Of a stretch of 64,000 bases of DNA, positions 43,222 to 53,048 are shown piece after piece (position 1 is the first letter of the stretch; each line of letters starts with the position of its first letter). Source of the DNA: JAZLGI01 sp045616225 (lineage in GTDB: Bacteria; Spirochaetota; Spirochaetia; Sphaerochaetales; Sphaerochaetaceae); assembly GCA_045616225.1 (NCBI GenBank), contig JAZLGI010000003.1, positions 1 to 64,000 of the forward strand, in the 5' to 3' direction. The notes beneath the pieces were generated by a model, which worked only from the letters and a program-made list of their open reading frames with translations, was not told the origin of the DNA and did no database searches. The translations under genes and the position numbers were made by a program.

Positions 43222-44688
43222 ATGAAAAAAATAATTCTGTTTTTTGCATTAATGATGTTTATTTTTCCTGTCTTTTCGGGAGCTACTCCGGAAGAAACTA
43301 AGGATATAATTCAAAATCTTCCTTCTTATGTTGAGCAAAAACATGGGGTGGTTTCTTCTTCTTTTGCTTCTTCGGGTTCATCATCTTCTTCTACTGGAAA
43401 TTCAATAATTGAAAGAGATATGGCTCAGCTTGAGAGACTTTATAAATATGTAGAAAAAAACTATTTGTACGATATAGATTACAATTCAGTTTATCATGCA
43501 ATGGCCAATGCTCTCTTGGAGTCTCTTAATGACAAGTATTCTTATTACGTTGCTCCGGAAGATTCCAAAGATTATGAAGAACAGGCTATGGGAAAGTATG
43601 GTGGTATAGGCATTTATTTTCTGACAAATATGTATGAGGAGAAAACAGATGAGGGTCAGATAATAAACGGCTTTCAGGTTTCTCAGGTTTTCCCAAATAC
43701 TCCTGCAGCCAAAATGGGAATGATGGCAAAAGATGTTATCATTGCAGTAGATGGAGAACCTGCTTCAGAAATGACTTCAAATGAATGTGCATCAAAAATG
43801 AAAGGTGATGTAGGTTCAAATGTAACGCTTACAATTTTCAGAAACGGGTCTTCATTTGATATTACTCTTACAAGAGAGATAATCTATACTCCTACTGTAG
43901 AATATGAAATGATAGACGAGGAGAATGCATATCTCAGTATTCTTGAATTTTCAGCCGATACTGCTTCAAAGATAGAACAGGCATTGAAAGATCTTTCCTC
44001 ACAGGGTATGAAAGGTTTAATAATTGATCTTAGAAACAATCCTGGAGGAGATGTAGATATTACTCTTGATATTGCAGATATGTTTATCAGAGATAATGTT
44101 CTTTTGAAGGTTTATCACAAGGATTCTTCTAAAAATGTCGTTTATCAGGCAAGTTCTTCAACAATTGTAGATCCTAATGTGAAAGTTGTGATTTTAATAA
44201 ATGAAGGGTCTGCAAGTTCTTCTGAAATTTTTTGTTCAACAATGAGAGATAACGGCAGAGCTGTTCTTGTAGGAGCTACCTCTTATGGAAAAGGAGTAAT
44301 GCAACTTGTAACTTCATTTGGAGAATCTTATATCTCTGTTACCAGTGCAGAATTTGTTCCGCCTTCAGATAATCCTATTCACGAACAGGGTGTAAAGCCT
44401 GATTATCCTGTTGAATCTATAATTCTCAATGAGGATGAGATTGAATCTTATAGAGAATTTATTAAGTCCGGTGTTGCAGAAGAACATATTAAACAGTTTC
44501 CTGATTGTACTCCGGGAAATATAAGATGGTTTGTAAACAGAAACAGAAATACAGGTCTAAGAGATGAGGTTCTGCAAATAGTACTTAGAAATACTTACTA
44601 TGCACAGGGAAAAGATAATATTAAAACAGATATAGAATTTGATCCGCAACTTAACAAGGCTTATCAACTTCTGATTGAGAAAAAATGA
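43222..44688 (+). CDS. S41-family C-terminal processing peptidase (CtpA-like)
   Basis: From ATG 43222, 488 residues with signal peptide MKKIILFFALMMFIFPVFSG (an earlier ATG at 43207 adds five residues). A serine-rich linker follows, then a PDZ domain (about 110-200, YGGIGIYF, MMAKDVIIAVDGEPA) and the protease core with catalytic Ser in EGSASSSEIF and Lys in SYGKGVMQL (about 330-360). It acts in the periplasm on C-termini. Overlaps the EamA gene by 4 bp. Confidence 0.9.
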   Translation: MKKIILFFALMMFIFPVFSGATPEETKDIIQNLPSYVEQKHGVVSSSFASSGSSSSSTGNSIIERDMAQLERLYKYVEKNYLYDIDYNSVYHAMANALLESLNDKYSYYVAPEDSKDYEEQAMGKYGGIGIYFLTNMYEEKTDEGQIINGFQVSQVFPNTPAAKMGMMAKDVIIAVDGEPASEMTSNECASKMKGDVGSNVTLTIFRNGSSFDITLTREIIYTPTVEYEMIDEENAYLSILEFSADTASKIEQALKDLSSQGMKGLIIDLRNNPGGDVDITLDIADMFIRDNVLLKVYHKDSSKNVVYQASSSTIVDPNVKVVILINEGSASSSEIFCSTMRDNGRAVLVGATSYGKGVMQLVTSFGESYISVTSAEFVPPSDNPIHEQGVKPDYPVESIILNEDEIESYREFIKSGVAEEHIKQFPDCTPGNIRWFVNRNRNTGLRDEVLQIVLRNTYYAQGKDNIKTDIEFDPQLNKAYQLLIEKK

Positions 44689-45557
44689 AAGAAAGAAACG
44701 CTGTACTTATAATGCTTTTTGCCTCTTTTCTTTGGGGATTGACTTTTGCTTTTCAAAGCCAGGCTTCTGAGACAATAGGCCCTTTTATGTTTAATGGAAT
44801 CAGAATGTTTCTTGGTGTTCTTGTTTTGTCTCCGCTTTTTATTAAGATAACAAGACGGCACAAAGGAAATGAGTCTTATTTCAGACATCTTTTTGTTGGA
44901 GCAGGTTTGAGTGGAATTGCAACTGCTGCGGCTTGTGTAGTTCAACAATACGGGATTGGTTTTTCTTCGGCAGGAAAGTCCGGTTTCTTAACTTCTCTTT
45001 ATACCTTGTTTGTTCCTATTATTTCTGTCTTTTTAAAGAAGAAGATAGAGCTTAAAACTTGGATTTGTGTCGCAATAGGGGTTTTGGGAGTATTTCTTTT
45101 GTCTTATACGCCAGGAGAAGGTTTTGGTCCAGGAGATCTTTGGTTGGTATTCTGCGGATTTCTTTTTGCAGTACAAATGATGATAATTGACCACTATGTT
45201 CCTTATGTAGAAGGAATAGAATTTTCCTGTTTCCAATTCTTTGTCAGTGGAATGATTTGTCTGTCATTGGGTTTAATTGTGGAGCCTTTTGAGTTTTCAA
45301 TGGTGAAGTCAAGTTTGAGTCCTCTTCTTTATTCCGGAATTATGAGTTGCGGAGTTGCTTATACTCTTCAGATTATTGGTCAGAAATGGGTAAGTCCCAC
45401 AAAAGCAACCTTGGCTCTAAGTCCTGAAAGTGCTTGGGCAGCAATTGGAGGTGTAGTTATTCTCAATGAGACAATGACAACAAAAGAAATGATAGGTTGT
45501 GTGTTAATCTTTTCTGCAGTTCTTTTATCTCAGTTAAAGTTTTCCGGTAAAAAATAA
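44685..45557 (+). CDS. EamA/DMT-family transporter
   Basis: 290 residues with ten predicted membrane segments in two EamA repeats (MLFASFLWGLTFAFQ at the start of the first; LWLVFCGFLFAVQMMI at the start of the second). The end of repeat two has LALSPESAWAAIGGVVILNE. DMT transporters export metabolites or amino acids; the substrate is unknown. It lies between the protease and recX genes with no gap. Confidence 0.9.
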   Translation: MKERNAVLIMLFASFLWGLTFAFQSQASETIGPFMFNGIRMFLGVLVLSPLFIKITRRHKGNESYFRHLFVGAGLSGIATAAACVVQQYGIGFSSAGKSGFLTSLYTLFVPIISVFLKKKIELKTWICVAIGVLGVFLLSYTPGEGFGPGDLWLVFCGFLFAVQMMIIDHYVPYVEGIEFSCFQFFVSGMICLSLGLIVEPFEFSMVKSSLSPLLYSGIMSCGVAYTLQIIGQKWVSPTKATLALSPESAWAAIGGVVILNETMTTKEMIGCVLIFSAVLLSQLKFSGKK

Positions 45558-46013
45558 ATGGATAAGAATTTAAAAGACTGCATATTTCAGGCAGAACGTT
45601 TTCTTACACTCAGAGAACACAACGAAAAAGAGTTAAAAGATAAGCTAAAACACAAAGGTTTCAACGAAGATGTCATTCTTAAAACCATTGAATTCTTAAA
45701 AGAAGAAGATGAGTTATCAGAAGAAAGATACATAAGAGCTTTTATACGATCAAATAACAGCAGACATCCTGAAAGTTTAAACATTATTCTTCAACGTCTT
45801 GCTCAAAAGGGTGCAGACAGAACTCTTTCAAAGAAAATAGCAAAAGAAATATACACAGAAGAATATGAAGAAAACCTGGCTTCCTCTTGTTTTATCAAAA
45901 GCCTTAAGAAAACAGCAGATGAGCAGAAAATCAAACAGAAAATGGTAAAAGCCGGCTTTTCTTTATCCAAAGCAAACAACTTACTTAAAGCCGAAAAAAA
46001 ACAGGTTTTCTGA
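45558..46013 (+). CDS. recX: Regulatory protein RecX
   Basis: 151 residues of three-helix repeats: AERFLTLREHNEKELKDKL, GFNEDVILKTIEFLKEEDE and ERYIRAFIRSNNSRHPESL are the typical RecX elements. It limits RecA filament growth. recA itself is not in this window. It starts directly after the EamA gene stop, and its stop lies in the terminator stem. Confidence 0.85.
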   Translation: MDKNLKDCIFQAERFLTLREHNEKELKDKLKHKGFNEDVILKTIEFLKEEDELSEERYIRAFIRSNNSRHPESLNIILQRLAQKGADRTLSKKIAKEIYTEEYEENLASSCFIKSLKKTADEQKIKQKMVKAGFSLSKANNLLKAEKKQVF

Positions 46014-46033
46014 TTAACAAAAAACCTGTTTTT
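45997..46033. terminator. Bidirectional terminator between recX and gpmI
   Basis: AAAAACAGGTTTT and AAAACCTGTTTTT form a 13-bp perfect stem. A and T runs on both sides make it work for both convergent genes. Confidence 0.85.
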
Positions 46034-46045
46034 AACAACAAAATA

Positions 46046-47713
46046 TTAGTTCCAGTTAATTATACAAGGGTCGTAATCACTTGGGGCTTTGAATCCCAAA
46101 AGCTCAATACAAGTGGTTGCAATACTGCTTATTCCAAGACCTGTATTAAGTTCTTTACTGTATTCGTTATTGTAACAAGGGTCAAAGAGAATACATGGAA
46201 CAGGATTAAGGGAATGGCTTGTTTTTGCTTTAGGTTCTCCGTTGGCGTTTGTAGAGACACTGCCATCTTTCTTATGCTCAAACATATCATCTGCATTGCC
46301 GTGATCTGCAGTAATCAGAAGAATACCTCCGGCTTTCTCAACAGCATCTTTAATTCTTCCAATCTGAAGATCAAGACCTTCCATTGAGCATACTACTGCT
46401 TCAAATACTCCGGTATGTCCTACCATATCACCGTTTGGGAAATTCATTTTAATGAAATCCCACTTTTTACTTTCTATTTCACTTATTACTCTGTCTGCAA
46501 TTTCTGCACATTTCATCCAAGGACGTTCTTCAAAAGGAACAATGTCAGAAGGAATTTCTACATATTCTTCAAGCTTTTCATCAAATTTTCCGCTCTTGTT
46601 TCCATTGAAGAAATAAGTTACATGGCCAAATTTCTGAGTTTCTGAAATTGAGAATTGTTTTACAGAACTTGCACAAAGATATTCTGCCATTGTTTTATCA
46701 ATTGCAGGAGGGTTTACTAAAAATTGACTTGGTATATGAAGATCTCCGTCGTATTCCATCATTCCTGCATATTCAATTGCAGGAACTCTCTTTCTGTCAA
46801 ATTCTTTGAGGTCTTTGGCTTCAAATGCTTTTGAAATTTCCAAAGCTCTGTCTCCTCTGAAGTTAAACAGAACAAAACTATCTCCGTCTTCTACAGTTCC
46901 TACAGGTTTACCGTTTTCTGCAATTACAAACGGAGGAAGATCCTGATCTATAGCACCTGTTTCTGTTCTTAATACAGAAATTGCATCATGGGCATTGGCA
47001 AACTGTCTGACTTCTCCCAAAACATGTGTTTCCCATCCTTTCTTTACCATGTCCCAATTGGCATTATAACGATCCATTGTAATGACCATTCTTCCGCCAC
47101 CTGATGCAATTTTTGCATCAAAAGAACCATCAGAAGAAAGTTCTGCAAGAAAATCTGCGAAAGGATCAAAATAATCTAAGGCGCTGGTAGGGTCAACGTC
47201 ACGGCCGTCCAATAGGGCGTGAACTCTAACTTTCTTGACCCCTTCTTTCTTAGCCTGAATAATCATGTCCTTAAGATTTTTGATGTGAGAGTGTACATTT
47301 CCATCTGAAAGAAGTCCAAGAAAATGAAGGGTAGAGTTATTGTTCTTAACATTGGCGACAAGTTTTTTCCAGGTATTACCTTCAAACATTGCCCCTGTTT
47401 CAATAGAAGATGCAACAAGTTTTGCACCCTGTGCAAACACTCTTCCGCAACCCATTGCATTATGACCAACTTCGCTGTTTCCCATATCTGCATCTGAAGG
47501 AAGACCAACTGCAGTGCCATGGGCCTTAAGTTTTGTCCAACTACATGTATCAAAGAGCTTATCAAGGTTCTTTGTCATGGCCTGTTTTACAGCATCACCA
47601 TCTTCATATTTTCCAAATCCCACACCATCCATAATAAGAAGGACAACAGGTCCTTTACGTGAGATTTTTCCGTTCTTTTTTAAAGCATCTACCATAAGAA
47701 ATTCCTTTGTCAT
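46046..47713 (-). CDS. gpmI: 2,3-bisphosphoglycerate-independent phosphoglycerate mutase
   Basis: 555 residues. Phosphatase-like domain metal sites: IMDGVGFGKYEDGDAV at the N-terminus, the catalytic Ser in ADMGNSEVGHNAMG (about 75), and LLITADHGNADDMFEH near 465. The inserted phosphotransferase domain holds VHALLDGRDVDP near 165. It interconverts 3- and 2-phosphoglycerate in glycolysis. Some extra length over the usual 510 residues. It is the last gene of the long leftward series from leuS. Confidence 0.92.
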   Translation of the reverse strand: MTKEFLMVDALKKNGKISRKGPVVLLIMDGVGFGKYEDGDAVKQAMTKNLDKLFDTCSWTKLKAHGTAVGLPSDADMGNSEVGHNAMGCGRVFAQGAKLVASSIETGAMFEGNTWKKLVANVKNNNSTLHFLGLLSDGNVHSHIKNLKDMIIQAKKEGVKKVRVHALLDGRDVDPTSALDYFDPFADFLAELSSDGSFDAKIASGGGRMVITMDRYNANWDMVKKGWETHVLGEVRQFANAHDAISVLRTETGAIDQDLPPFVIAENGKPVGTVEDGDSFVLFNFRGDRALEISKAFEAKDLKEFDRKRVPAIEYAGMMEYDGDLHIPSQFLVNPPAIDKTMAEYLCASSVKQFSISETQKFGHVTYFFNGNKSGKFDEKLEEYVEIPSDIVPFEERPWMKCAEIADRVISEIESKKWDFIKMNFPNGDMVGHTGVFEAVVCSMEGLDLQIGRIKDAVEKAGGILLITADHGNADDMFEHKKDGSVSTNANGEPKAKTSHSLNPVPCILFDPCYNNEYSKELNTGLGISSIATTCIELLGFKAPSDYDPCIINWN

Positions 47714-47761
47714 CAGACATTATGATAATAACTGTAACTCGTTTTTTGTTAAAGGAGTCAG

Positions 47762-48502
47762 TTAAAGTTTAATTGAGTTATATTTACAAATAACAAAAAC
47801 AAGCAAAAGTACAACAATCAAAGCATTGAGTGTAATGAGTACTGCTGAGGCAGTTTGGAAAGTAAAGAAACCCCAGGTTATTATTGTTATTACTATACCA
47901 ACCAAATGCCTGACACTTTGACTTCCGATTGGATCAGAGAACAGAAGAACAAGAAAAATAAACAGATTTATTACTGTGCTCAAAGAGAAAACAAGGATTA
48001 CCCAGAAGTTTTCAACAAAATTCACATTACCCTGAATCTTTGGAAGATAAGCAGAAAAAGCTATTGCCGTAATTACAGAACCAAGGATAAAGGAATTTAC
48101 CGTTGTCTTTGACTTATTGTGAGATAGAATTCCGTATCCTGACAGCATTAGGTTCATAAAAAAAGAACATTCCAAAATGTTTCTCTCGGTTTGAAGTGTT
48201 CCAAAATGCAAGTGTAATGAAATATCTGAATAATAATAAATAAACAGAAAAACAGCTATTTGAAATACAACGAAAAACAAAGAGAGAAAAGGAGAACTTT
48301 GATTAAGATTCTCAATAAGTTTTGAGTAATACAGAATTATAAACAAAAACAATACTGCCTCTATTATCCCGTAAAAAAACAAAACAGGGTTTGATGAAAA
48401 ATTATTACTTTCTGAGAAATTCAATATGCATAAACCTATGGCCGCGACTGTGATAATTAAGTGTAAAAACAAAATAAGGGTTTGAAGAAAATAGTTTTTC
48501 AT
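47762..48502 (-). CDS. Polytopic membrane protein of unknown function
   Basis: 246 residues with about eight hydrophobic segments and short loops (for example LILFLHLIITVAAIGLCIL, FWVILVFSLSTVINLFIFL, NALIVVLLLVFVIC). I recognise no family or active-site motif. It overlaps the GH13 gene by 4 bp, so it is translated with it. A link to envelope or carbohydrate handling is only a guess from position. Confidence 0.75.
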   Translation of the reverse strand: MKNYFLQTLILFLHLIITVAAIGLCILNFSESNNFSSNPVLFFYGIIEAVLFLFIILYYSKLIENLNQSSPFLSLFFVVFQIAVFLFIYYYSDISLHLHFGTLQTERNILECSFFMNLMLSGYGILSHNKSKTTVNSFILGSVITAIAFSAYLPKIQGNVNFVENFWVILVFSLSTVINLFIFLVLLFSDPIGSQSVRHLVGIVITIITWGFFTFQTASAVLITLNALIVVLLLVFVICKYNSIKL

Positions 48503-51500
48503 TGACCATTTCCTCTTAAATTGTTCAAACGATATCCTGATTTATTGTTACGTTTAAGCCAATAATTGAGTTTCTTTTCATATTCTTCATCAGGAAGGAT
48601 ATCTCCGTTATTAGCAGCATTTACCAACTGAACCAGATAGAGACAGTCCTGCATATCTTCTCCGCGGTACCATATAACTCCCTGGTATTCATTGGCTCCT
48701 ACAAGACTGCAGAAACTTTCATCTTCCAAAAGTTTTGCAAAATCAAGCTGATACTCACAAACCATAATTGCAGACTTGTTAATTAAAGATTTAGGCAAAT
48801 CAAAGAAACGGTCAAGCATGAGTTTGTTTGCAACGGAAACTGCATCTGAGATTTTTGCATCACGAGGTAGAAATGCTTTTATCATAAATGCGGCAATTGC
48901 AATAGGGACAAGTTCATTTTGAATAATAAGATTTCCGTTTGAGAAAACTTTTGTATGGCAAATTGCGTCTATTCTGTTAATAACATCAAGTATTTCCGAA
49001 GGTCTTACACTGTACTGGGTGAGACCAATTCCTTCCAGTGTGTTGTTCAGTTCTTCTACATAAGTATAATAAGAACCCAAAGTTTGCATTAAATTCTTTT
49101 TGGTTACTGAAGAACCTCTTCCTGTCAAAAGAGTTCTGAGCTCTTTTGCGAATTTTTGATTTTTCAAAGGCTCGGCTGTCTCAAAAAATGGTTCAAGGTA
49201 GAGTAGTTGTATTTCTTTTTCTATATCTTCTACTCCGCGACCATTAAGACGGCTGTAAAGTTTTTCATAAACGCCATAAACATCTTCTACCTCATGAATT
49301 CCCAAAAGAACACGAGTCTGATATCCATCCAATGAGACCCAGTAACCTTCTTCATAAATTTTGACAGAAGGAACAATATAATAAAGATTTTCAAGGAAAT
49401 CTTTGTAAACCATAAAACTTCTGACTTTTCTGGTTAATCTTAAACTCTTTGCAAGGGATACTGTTTCTATATGTCGTTCATTTCCTTTTTTGATTAACTT
49501 TGGAGAACTTATGTTAATGTTTCCTTCTGAATGTTCATAACGGTTATTATAAAGAACCAAAGTCATCTGGTTGTCATCACCGTTCGTGTATGCGTATATA
49601 TCGTTGACAATATTTCCGTTGTTAATTACGTCAAACTGCTGATAATTTCTACATTCTGAAAAAAGGTATCTGAGTTTCAACAAAGGGAATATTCTTCTTT
49701 CATGTTCCCTTATTAAATTTTCATCAGGTGTTTCATTCCAATAGGCACGCTGGTATTCCATGCCGTATTTTTCTCTGAAACCTTCTATTTGACCATGCCC
49801 AAACATAGGAAGTCCCGGCATTGTTGCCAAAACAGTACAGACTCCAAAGTATTTGTCACCGTTTCCAAACTGTGCAATTGCTGTTTCTTCGTCCGGATTA
49901 TTCATGAAATTAACATAACGTTTTAATATTTCCGGATCATAGACAAGTGTTGATTTTATAGAGTCTATATACTTTCTGTTGTCCTGGTTTTTAAGCATAT
50001 GCATGAAGGCACTGTTATAGACTCTGTGCATTCCCAGGGTTCTTACAAAATATCCTTCCATCATCCAGAAAGCTTCTGCAAGTAAGAGAGTATCAGGAAG
50101 TTCAGAAGCAATTCTGTCTACAACTTCACGCCAAAACTCAATTGGAATTCTTTTGTTGAATTCTTCATCTGACATTTCATGGTTTATTCTTCCTGCAACA
50201 TCTCCACCTGTTCCAGGTTTTGGATACCAAAGACGCTGGATATGTTTTTTTGCAAGTGTCATTGCTGCATCAAATCTAATAATAGGGAAGGCTCTAGCCA
50301 CATCAAGAATTTGCTGTATTACAGCTTCTCTTGTTTGAGGATTAAGAAAATCAAGTTGAGCTGTATCATTCCAAGGCATGGTAGTACCGTCATTGCCATG
50401 GAAGATGTAGGAGATTTTGCCTGTGTTGAGATCTTTTTTCTGGAAGGTAACAGCTGCATCTGTTCTGTTAAAATAATGATCTTCTATTCTTATTTCAAAA
50501 CTTGGATCATCAGACAGGTTTTCTCCGGTGTATGAATAGGCCGGATACGGAGGATAATCTTGCTGGATAAAATACTCACTGTGGTCTTTCATCCAAGTGC
50601 TGTCCAATCCTGTATGATTTGGAACCATGTCGCTTGCCAATCTTATACCACGGATGGAACACCTGTGCTTTAAATTATTAAGAGCGTCCCAACCTCCTAT
50701 TCTGGAGGATATTGAATACCCTTTAAGAGAATAGGCAGAGGATTCTGCGTCAGGATTTCCACAGAGGTTTTTTATTTTCTTTGAAGCGGGACTTCTTTCC
50801 CATAATCCTATTAACCACAAGGCAGTGAAACCTCTGTCTTTAAGAGAATCTAATTCTTCATCCGGTATACTGTCCAAGGTAGAGATGTCTCTTTGATATT
50901 TTTTAGAAAGCTGGTCAAGCCAAACCAAAGTACTCTTTGCCATCATGACAACATTTGGCATCCAATTTCTGTCTTCAGAAAAAGATTCAATATCAGAATT
51001 GTCAAAAAACGGTAACTCTACATTGCCAGGAGTTCCTTCAAAATGGGGTTTTGATTCTTCATTGATAAAATCAATTGCTTTTAAAAGTTGGGTTTTCAAT
51101 GATTCAGGAAGAAGATCTTTCCAATTTTCAAGGATGAAGTTTATTTGATCAGACAGCGAATTAGGATGAAGACGGGCAGGCTTTGTCAGAAATGTGAAGA
51201 GATCTGTATCAGAACTTTGAGTTACTGAAGAACCTTTAAGATATCCGCCTAACATAGCATTAAAAGCTTTTGTGCCGGAAGGAAACAAAAGACCATCTTC
51301 TGATGTCATTGTCTTCATTGCGGAAAGCAAGGCAGGATTAGCCTGAAATACCTGATGTACAAAAAAGCTTCTTATTGTTTCTTCTGTGCTATTGTATTCA
51401 TTCAGAAGAGTAGGGAACATCTTGTTGTAGAAGTCCAAGACTTTTTTACAATCTTCATTCTTTTCTGCAAGGACTGTTATTCTGCTGAAAGGATTTGACT

Positions 51501-51732
51501 CCGTTACGGAAAGATATTCATTTATTACTGTTTGGTAAATCAAATGGAGAATTGCAGATGCATGCAGTTTTCCTGCTGCTACCTGATCTTCGTTCTTTTT
51601 ATTGTAAAGCAGAGCTACTTCCTGAGCCTGACGATACATTGTTATGAATTCTTCTTCTGTCTCAAAAATAGGAGTCAAAAGAGTCATTGTATTTCTGCTT
51701 TTTGCCGATATTCTAAAATCTCTGTTTTCCAT
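48499..51732 (-). CDS. Large GH13 alpha-amylase-family protein
   Basis: 1077 residues, no signal peptide, so cytoplasmic. The catalytic TIM barrel lies at about 290-770: region I DMVPNHTG, region II IIRFDAAMTLA (nucleophile Asp), region III LLLAEAFWMMEG (acid Glu), and region IV as FGNGDKYFG where NHD is usual. About 250 residues before and 300 after the barrel are unlike common GH13 modules. It probably acts on alpha-glucans (storage glycogen). Between pth (2 bp away) and the membrane protein (4-bp overlap). Confidence 0.85.
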   Translation of the reverse strand: MENRDFRISAKSRNTMTLLTPIFETEEEFITMYRQAQEVALLYNKKNEDQVAAGKLHASAILHLIYQTVINEYLSVTESNPFSRITVLAEKNEDCKKVLDFYNKMFPTLLNEYNSTEETIRSFFVHQVFQANPALLSAMKTMTSEDGLLFPSGTKAFNAMLGGYLKGSSVTQSSDTDLFTFLTKPARLHPNSLSDQINFILENWKDLLPESLKTQLLKAIDFINEESKPHFEGTPGNVELPFFDNSDIESFSEDRNWMPNVVMMAKSTLVWLDQLSKKYQRDISTLDSIPDEELDSLKDRGFTALWLIGLWERSPASKKIKNLCGNPDAESSAYSLKGYSISSRIGGWDALNNLKHRCSIRGIRLASDMVPNHTGLDSTWMKDHSEYFIQQDYPPYPAYSYTGENLSDDPSFEIRIEDHYFNRTDAAVTFQKKDLNTGKISYIFHGNDGTTMPWNDTAQLDFLNPQTREAVIQQILDVARAFPIIRFDAAMTLAKKHIQRLWYPKPGTGGDVAGRINHEMSDEEFNKRIPIEFWREVVDRIASELPDTLLLAEAFWMMEGYFVRTLGMHRVYNSAFMHMLKNQDNRKYIDSIKSTLVYDPEILKRYVNFMNNPDEETAIAQFGNGDKYFGVCTVLATMPGLPMFGHGQIEGFREKYGMEYQRAYWNETPDENLIREHERRIFPLLKLRYLFSECRNYQQFDVINNGNIVNDIYAYTNGDDNQMTLVLYNNRYEHSEGNINISSPKLIKKGNERHIETVSLAKSLRLTRKVRSFMVYKDFLENLYYIVPSVKIYEEGYWVSLDGYQTRVLLGIHEVEDVYGVYEKLYSRLNGRGVEDIEKEIQLLYLEPFFETAEPLKNQKFAKELRTLLTGRGSSVTKKNLMQTLGSYYTYVEELNNTLEGIGLTQYSVRPSEILDVINRIDAICHTKVFSNGNLIIQNELVPIAIAAFMIKAFLPRDAKISDAVSVANKLMLDRFFDLPKSLINKSAIMVCEYQLDFAKLLEDESFCSLVGANEYQGVIWYRGEDMQDCLYLVQLVNAANNGDILPDEEYEKKLNYWLKRNNKSGYRLNNLRGNGQ

Positions 51733-51734
51733 TT

Positions 51735-52247
51735 TTAACTCCTGTTAATGAATTCTTTCATCTTGCTTAGCGCCGTTGTTTTAAACTTATCGTTAAGGAT
51801 AGCTAAATCCAAATCCGGGAATTTGCCTAAAACAAATGATGCAACATCTTGTTTATCAGGTCTGCCAACTCCAATCCTCAGTCTTGGAAAATCAGATGTT
51901 CCAAGATGTTGGTTTATGCTTCTTAATCCGTTGTGACCCCTAAGACCTCCTCCGTTTTCAAGTAGGATATCTCCTATTTGTTTTTCTATATCATCATGAA
52001 CAACGAGAATGTCTTTTGGTTTTACGGAGAAAAAAGAGGCAGCCTCAGATACTGCCAATCCGCTTTCATTCATAAATGTCTGAGGCTTCAGATATACAGT
52101 ATCCGAATCCTTGATAAAGAGTGAATGAAACTTGCTTTGCCAAGATAAAGGCAAATCCAGACTGTCTGCAAAAATCCAAGCTGCATTGTGTCTGGTTAAT
52201 TTATATTGAGATCCGGGATTTCCTAAGAAAACCACTAGTTTTGACAT
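51735..52247 (-). CDS. pth: Peptidyl-tRNA hydrolase
   Basis: 170 residues, slightly short. Motifs: FLGNPGSQYKLTRHNAAW (catalytic His), FMNESG (Asn), VVHDDIE (Asp) and GGGLRGHNGLRSI (Asn). It frees tRNA from stalled peptidyl-tRNA. It is 50 bp downstream of the lipoprotein gene, in the same leftward run. Confidence 0.93.
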   Translation of the reverse strand: MSKLVVFLGNPGSQYKLTRHNAAWIFADSLDLPLSWQSKFHSLFIKDSDTVYLKPQTFMNESGLAVSEAASFFSVKPKDILVVHDDIEKQIGDILLENGGGLRGHNGLRSINQHLGTSDFPRLRIGVGRPDKQDVASFVLGKFPDLDLAILNDKFKTTALSKMKEFINRS

Positions 52248-52273
52248 ACCATATTACATAATACTTCCAACAG

Positions 52274-52314
52274 GACTTGCAGACAAGTAAGAACAAGTCA
52301 TATTCCTGCAAGTC
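52274..52314 (-). repeat. Inverted repeat between lipoprotein gene and pth
   Basis: GACTTGCAG (52274-52282) and CTGCAAGTC (52306-52314) form a 9-bp perfect stem. It spans the lipoprotein stop codon. Extra CAAGT copies lie in the loop. It has no T run, so it may be an mRNA stabiliser or processing signal rather than a terminator. Confidence 0.4.
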
Positions 52315-53017
52315 GTTTAGATGTACTGAAATGTCCTTGTAAATCTACGCTTATTGTTAATTCCATTTTTGAGGCAGGACAAAGCCAAGAGTAGGTTCCT
52401 ACCGGAAGAATAAGTTCAGGAGATAATCCATCATTTGTTGAAAAAGAAATATCATTTCTATTCTCTGCAATCCATTTTCCGTTGGGAAGAATTATTTCTC
52501 CAATATTGTACTTTTTTTTTCTTTGAAAAGACTTCTCCGATAGTTCTCCGTTTAATGTATCTTTGAGAAAAGTGATGGAATCTATATCACGGTAATCAGA
52601 ACTGCATAGAGATGCCAAATTCTTTAATTTTACAGTGTTGATTTGTCTGGTTGTTTTCCTATCCTGTTCAATGAGATATCCGCACAGAACACCGTCATTT
52701 GGATTAAGGACAACACAGGACTTGTTTTCCAAGGGACAAATCATTGCTCCAAGAGGATTTAGATTATCCAACGGATAAGCACAAACAAAAACAGATTCTC
52801 CTCTCATTACTTCAATAGATACCCTTCTTTGTTCAGTTCCCAAATGGAGAGATTTTATTTCGTCACCACAAGTCCATTTTAAAGTATACCAAAGCAGAGA
52901 CGACGAATCTTTTTCCCATTGATGAACAGGAATGACGACTTCCAGAGTTGTTGAATCAGGATTTATACTACAAGAGGTTAAAACCAAAAGACCGATAAAA
53001 AGCAATATTTTTTTCAC
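52298..53017 (-). CDS. Lipoprotein of unknown function
   Basis: 239 residues with a clear lipoprotein signal (MKKILLFIGLLVLTSC, lipobox LTSC). The rest is mostly beta, with a segment that looks Ig-like (RRVSIEVMRGESVFVCAYPL) and several cysteines (positions near 50, 88, 100, 106). I recognise no family. It lies between the DUF4416 and pth genes. Confidence 0.75.
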   Translation of the reverse strand: MKKILLFIGLLVLTSCSINPDSTTLEVVIPVHQWEKDSSSLLWYTLKWTCGDEIKSLHLGTEQRRVSIEVMRGESVFVCAYPLDNLNPLGAMICPLENKSCVVLNPNDGVLCGYLIEQDRKTTRQINTVKLKNLASLCSSDYRDIDSITFLKDTLNGELSEKSFQRKKKYNIGEIILPNGKWIAENRNDISFSTNDGLSPELILPVGTYSWLCPASKMELTISVDLQGHFSTSKRLAGI

Positions 53018-53048
53018 ATAAGTATATGTTAAAAAAATAACGCAATGC

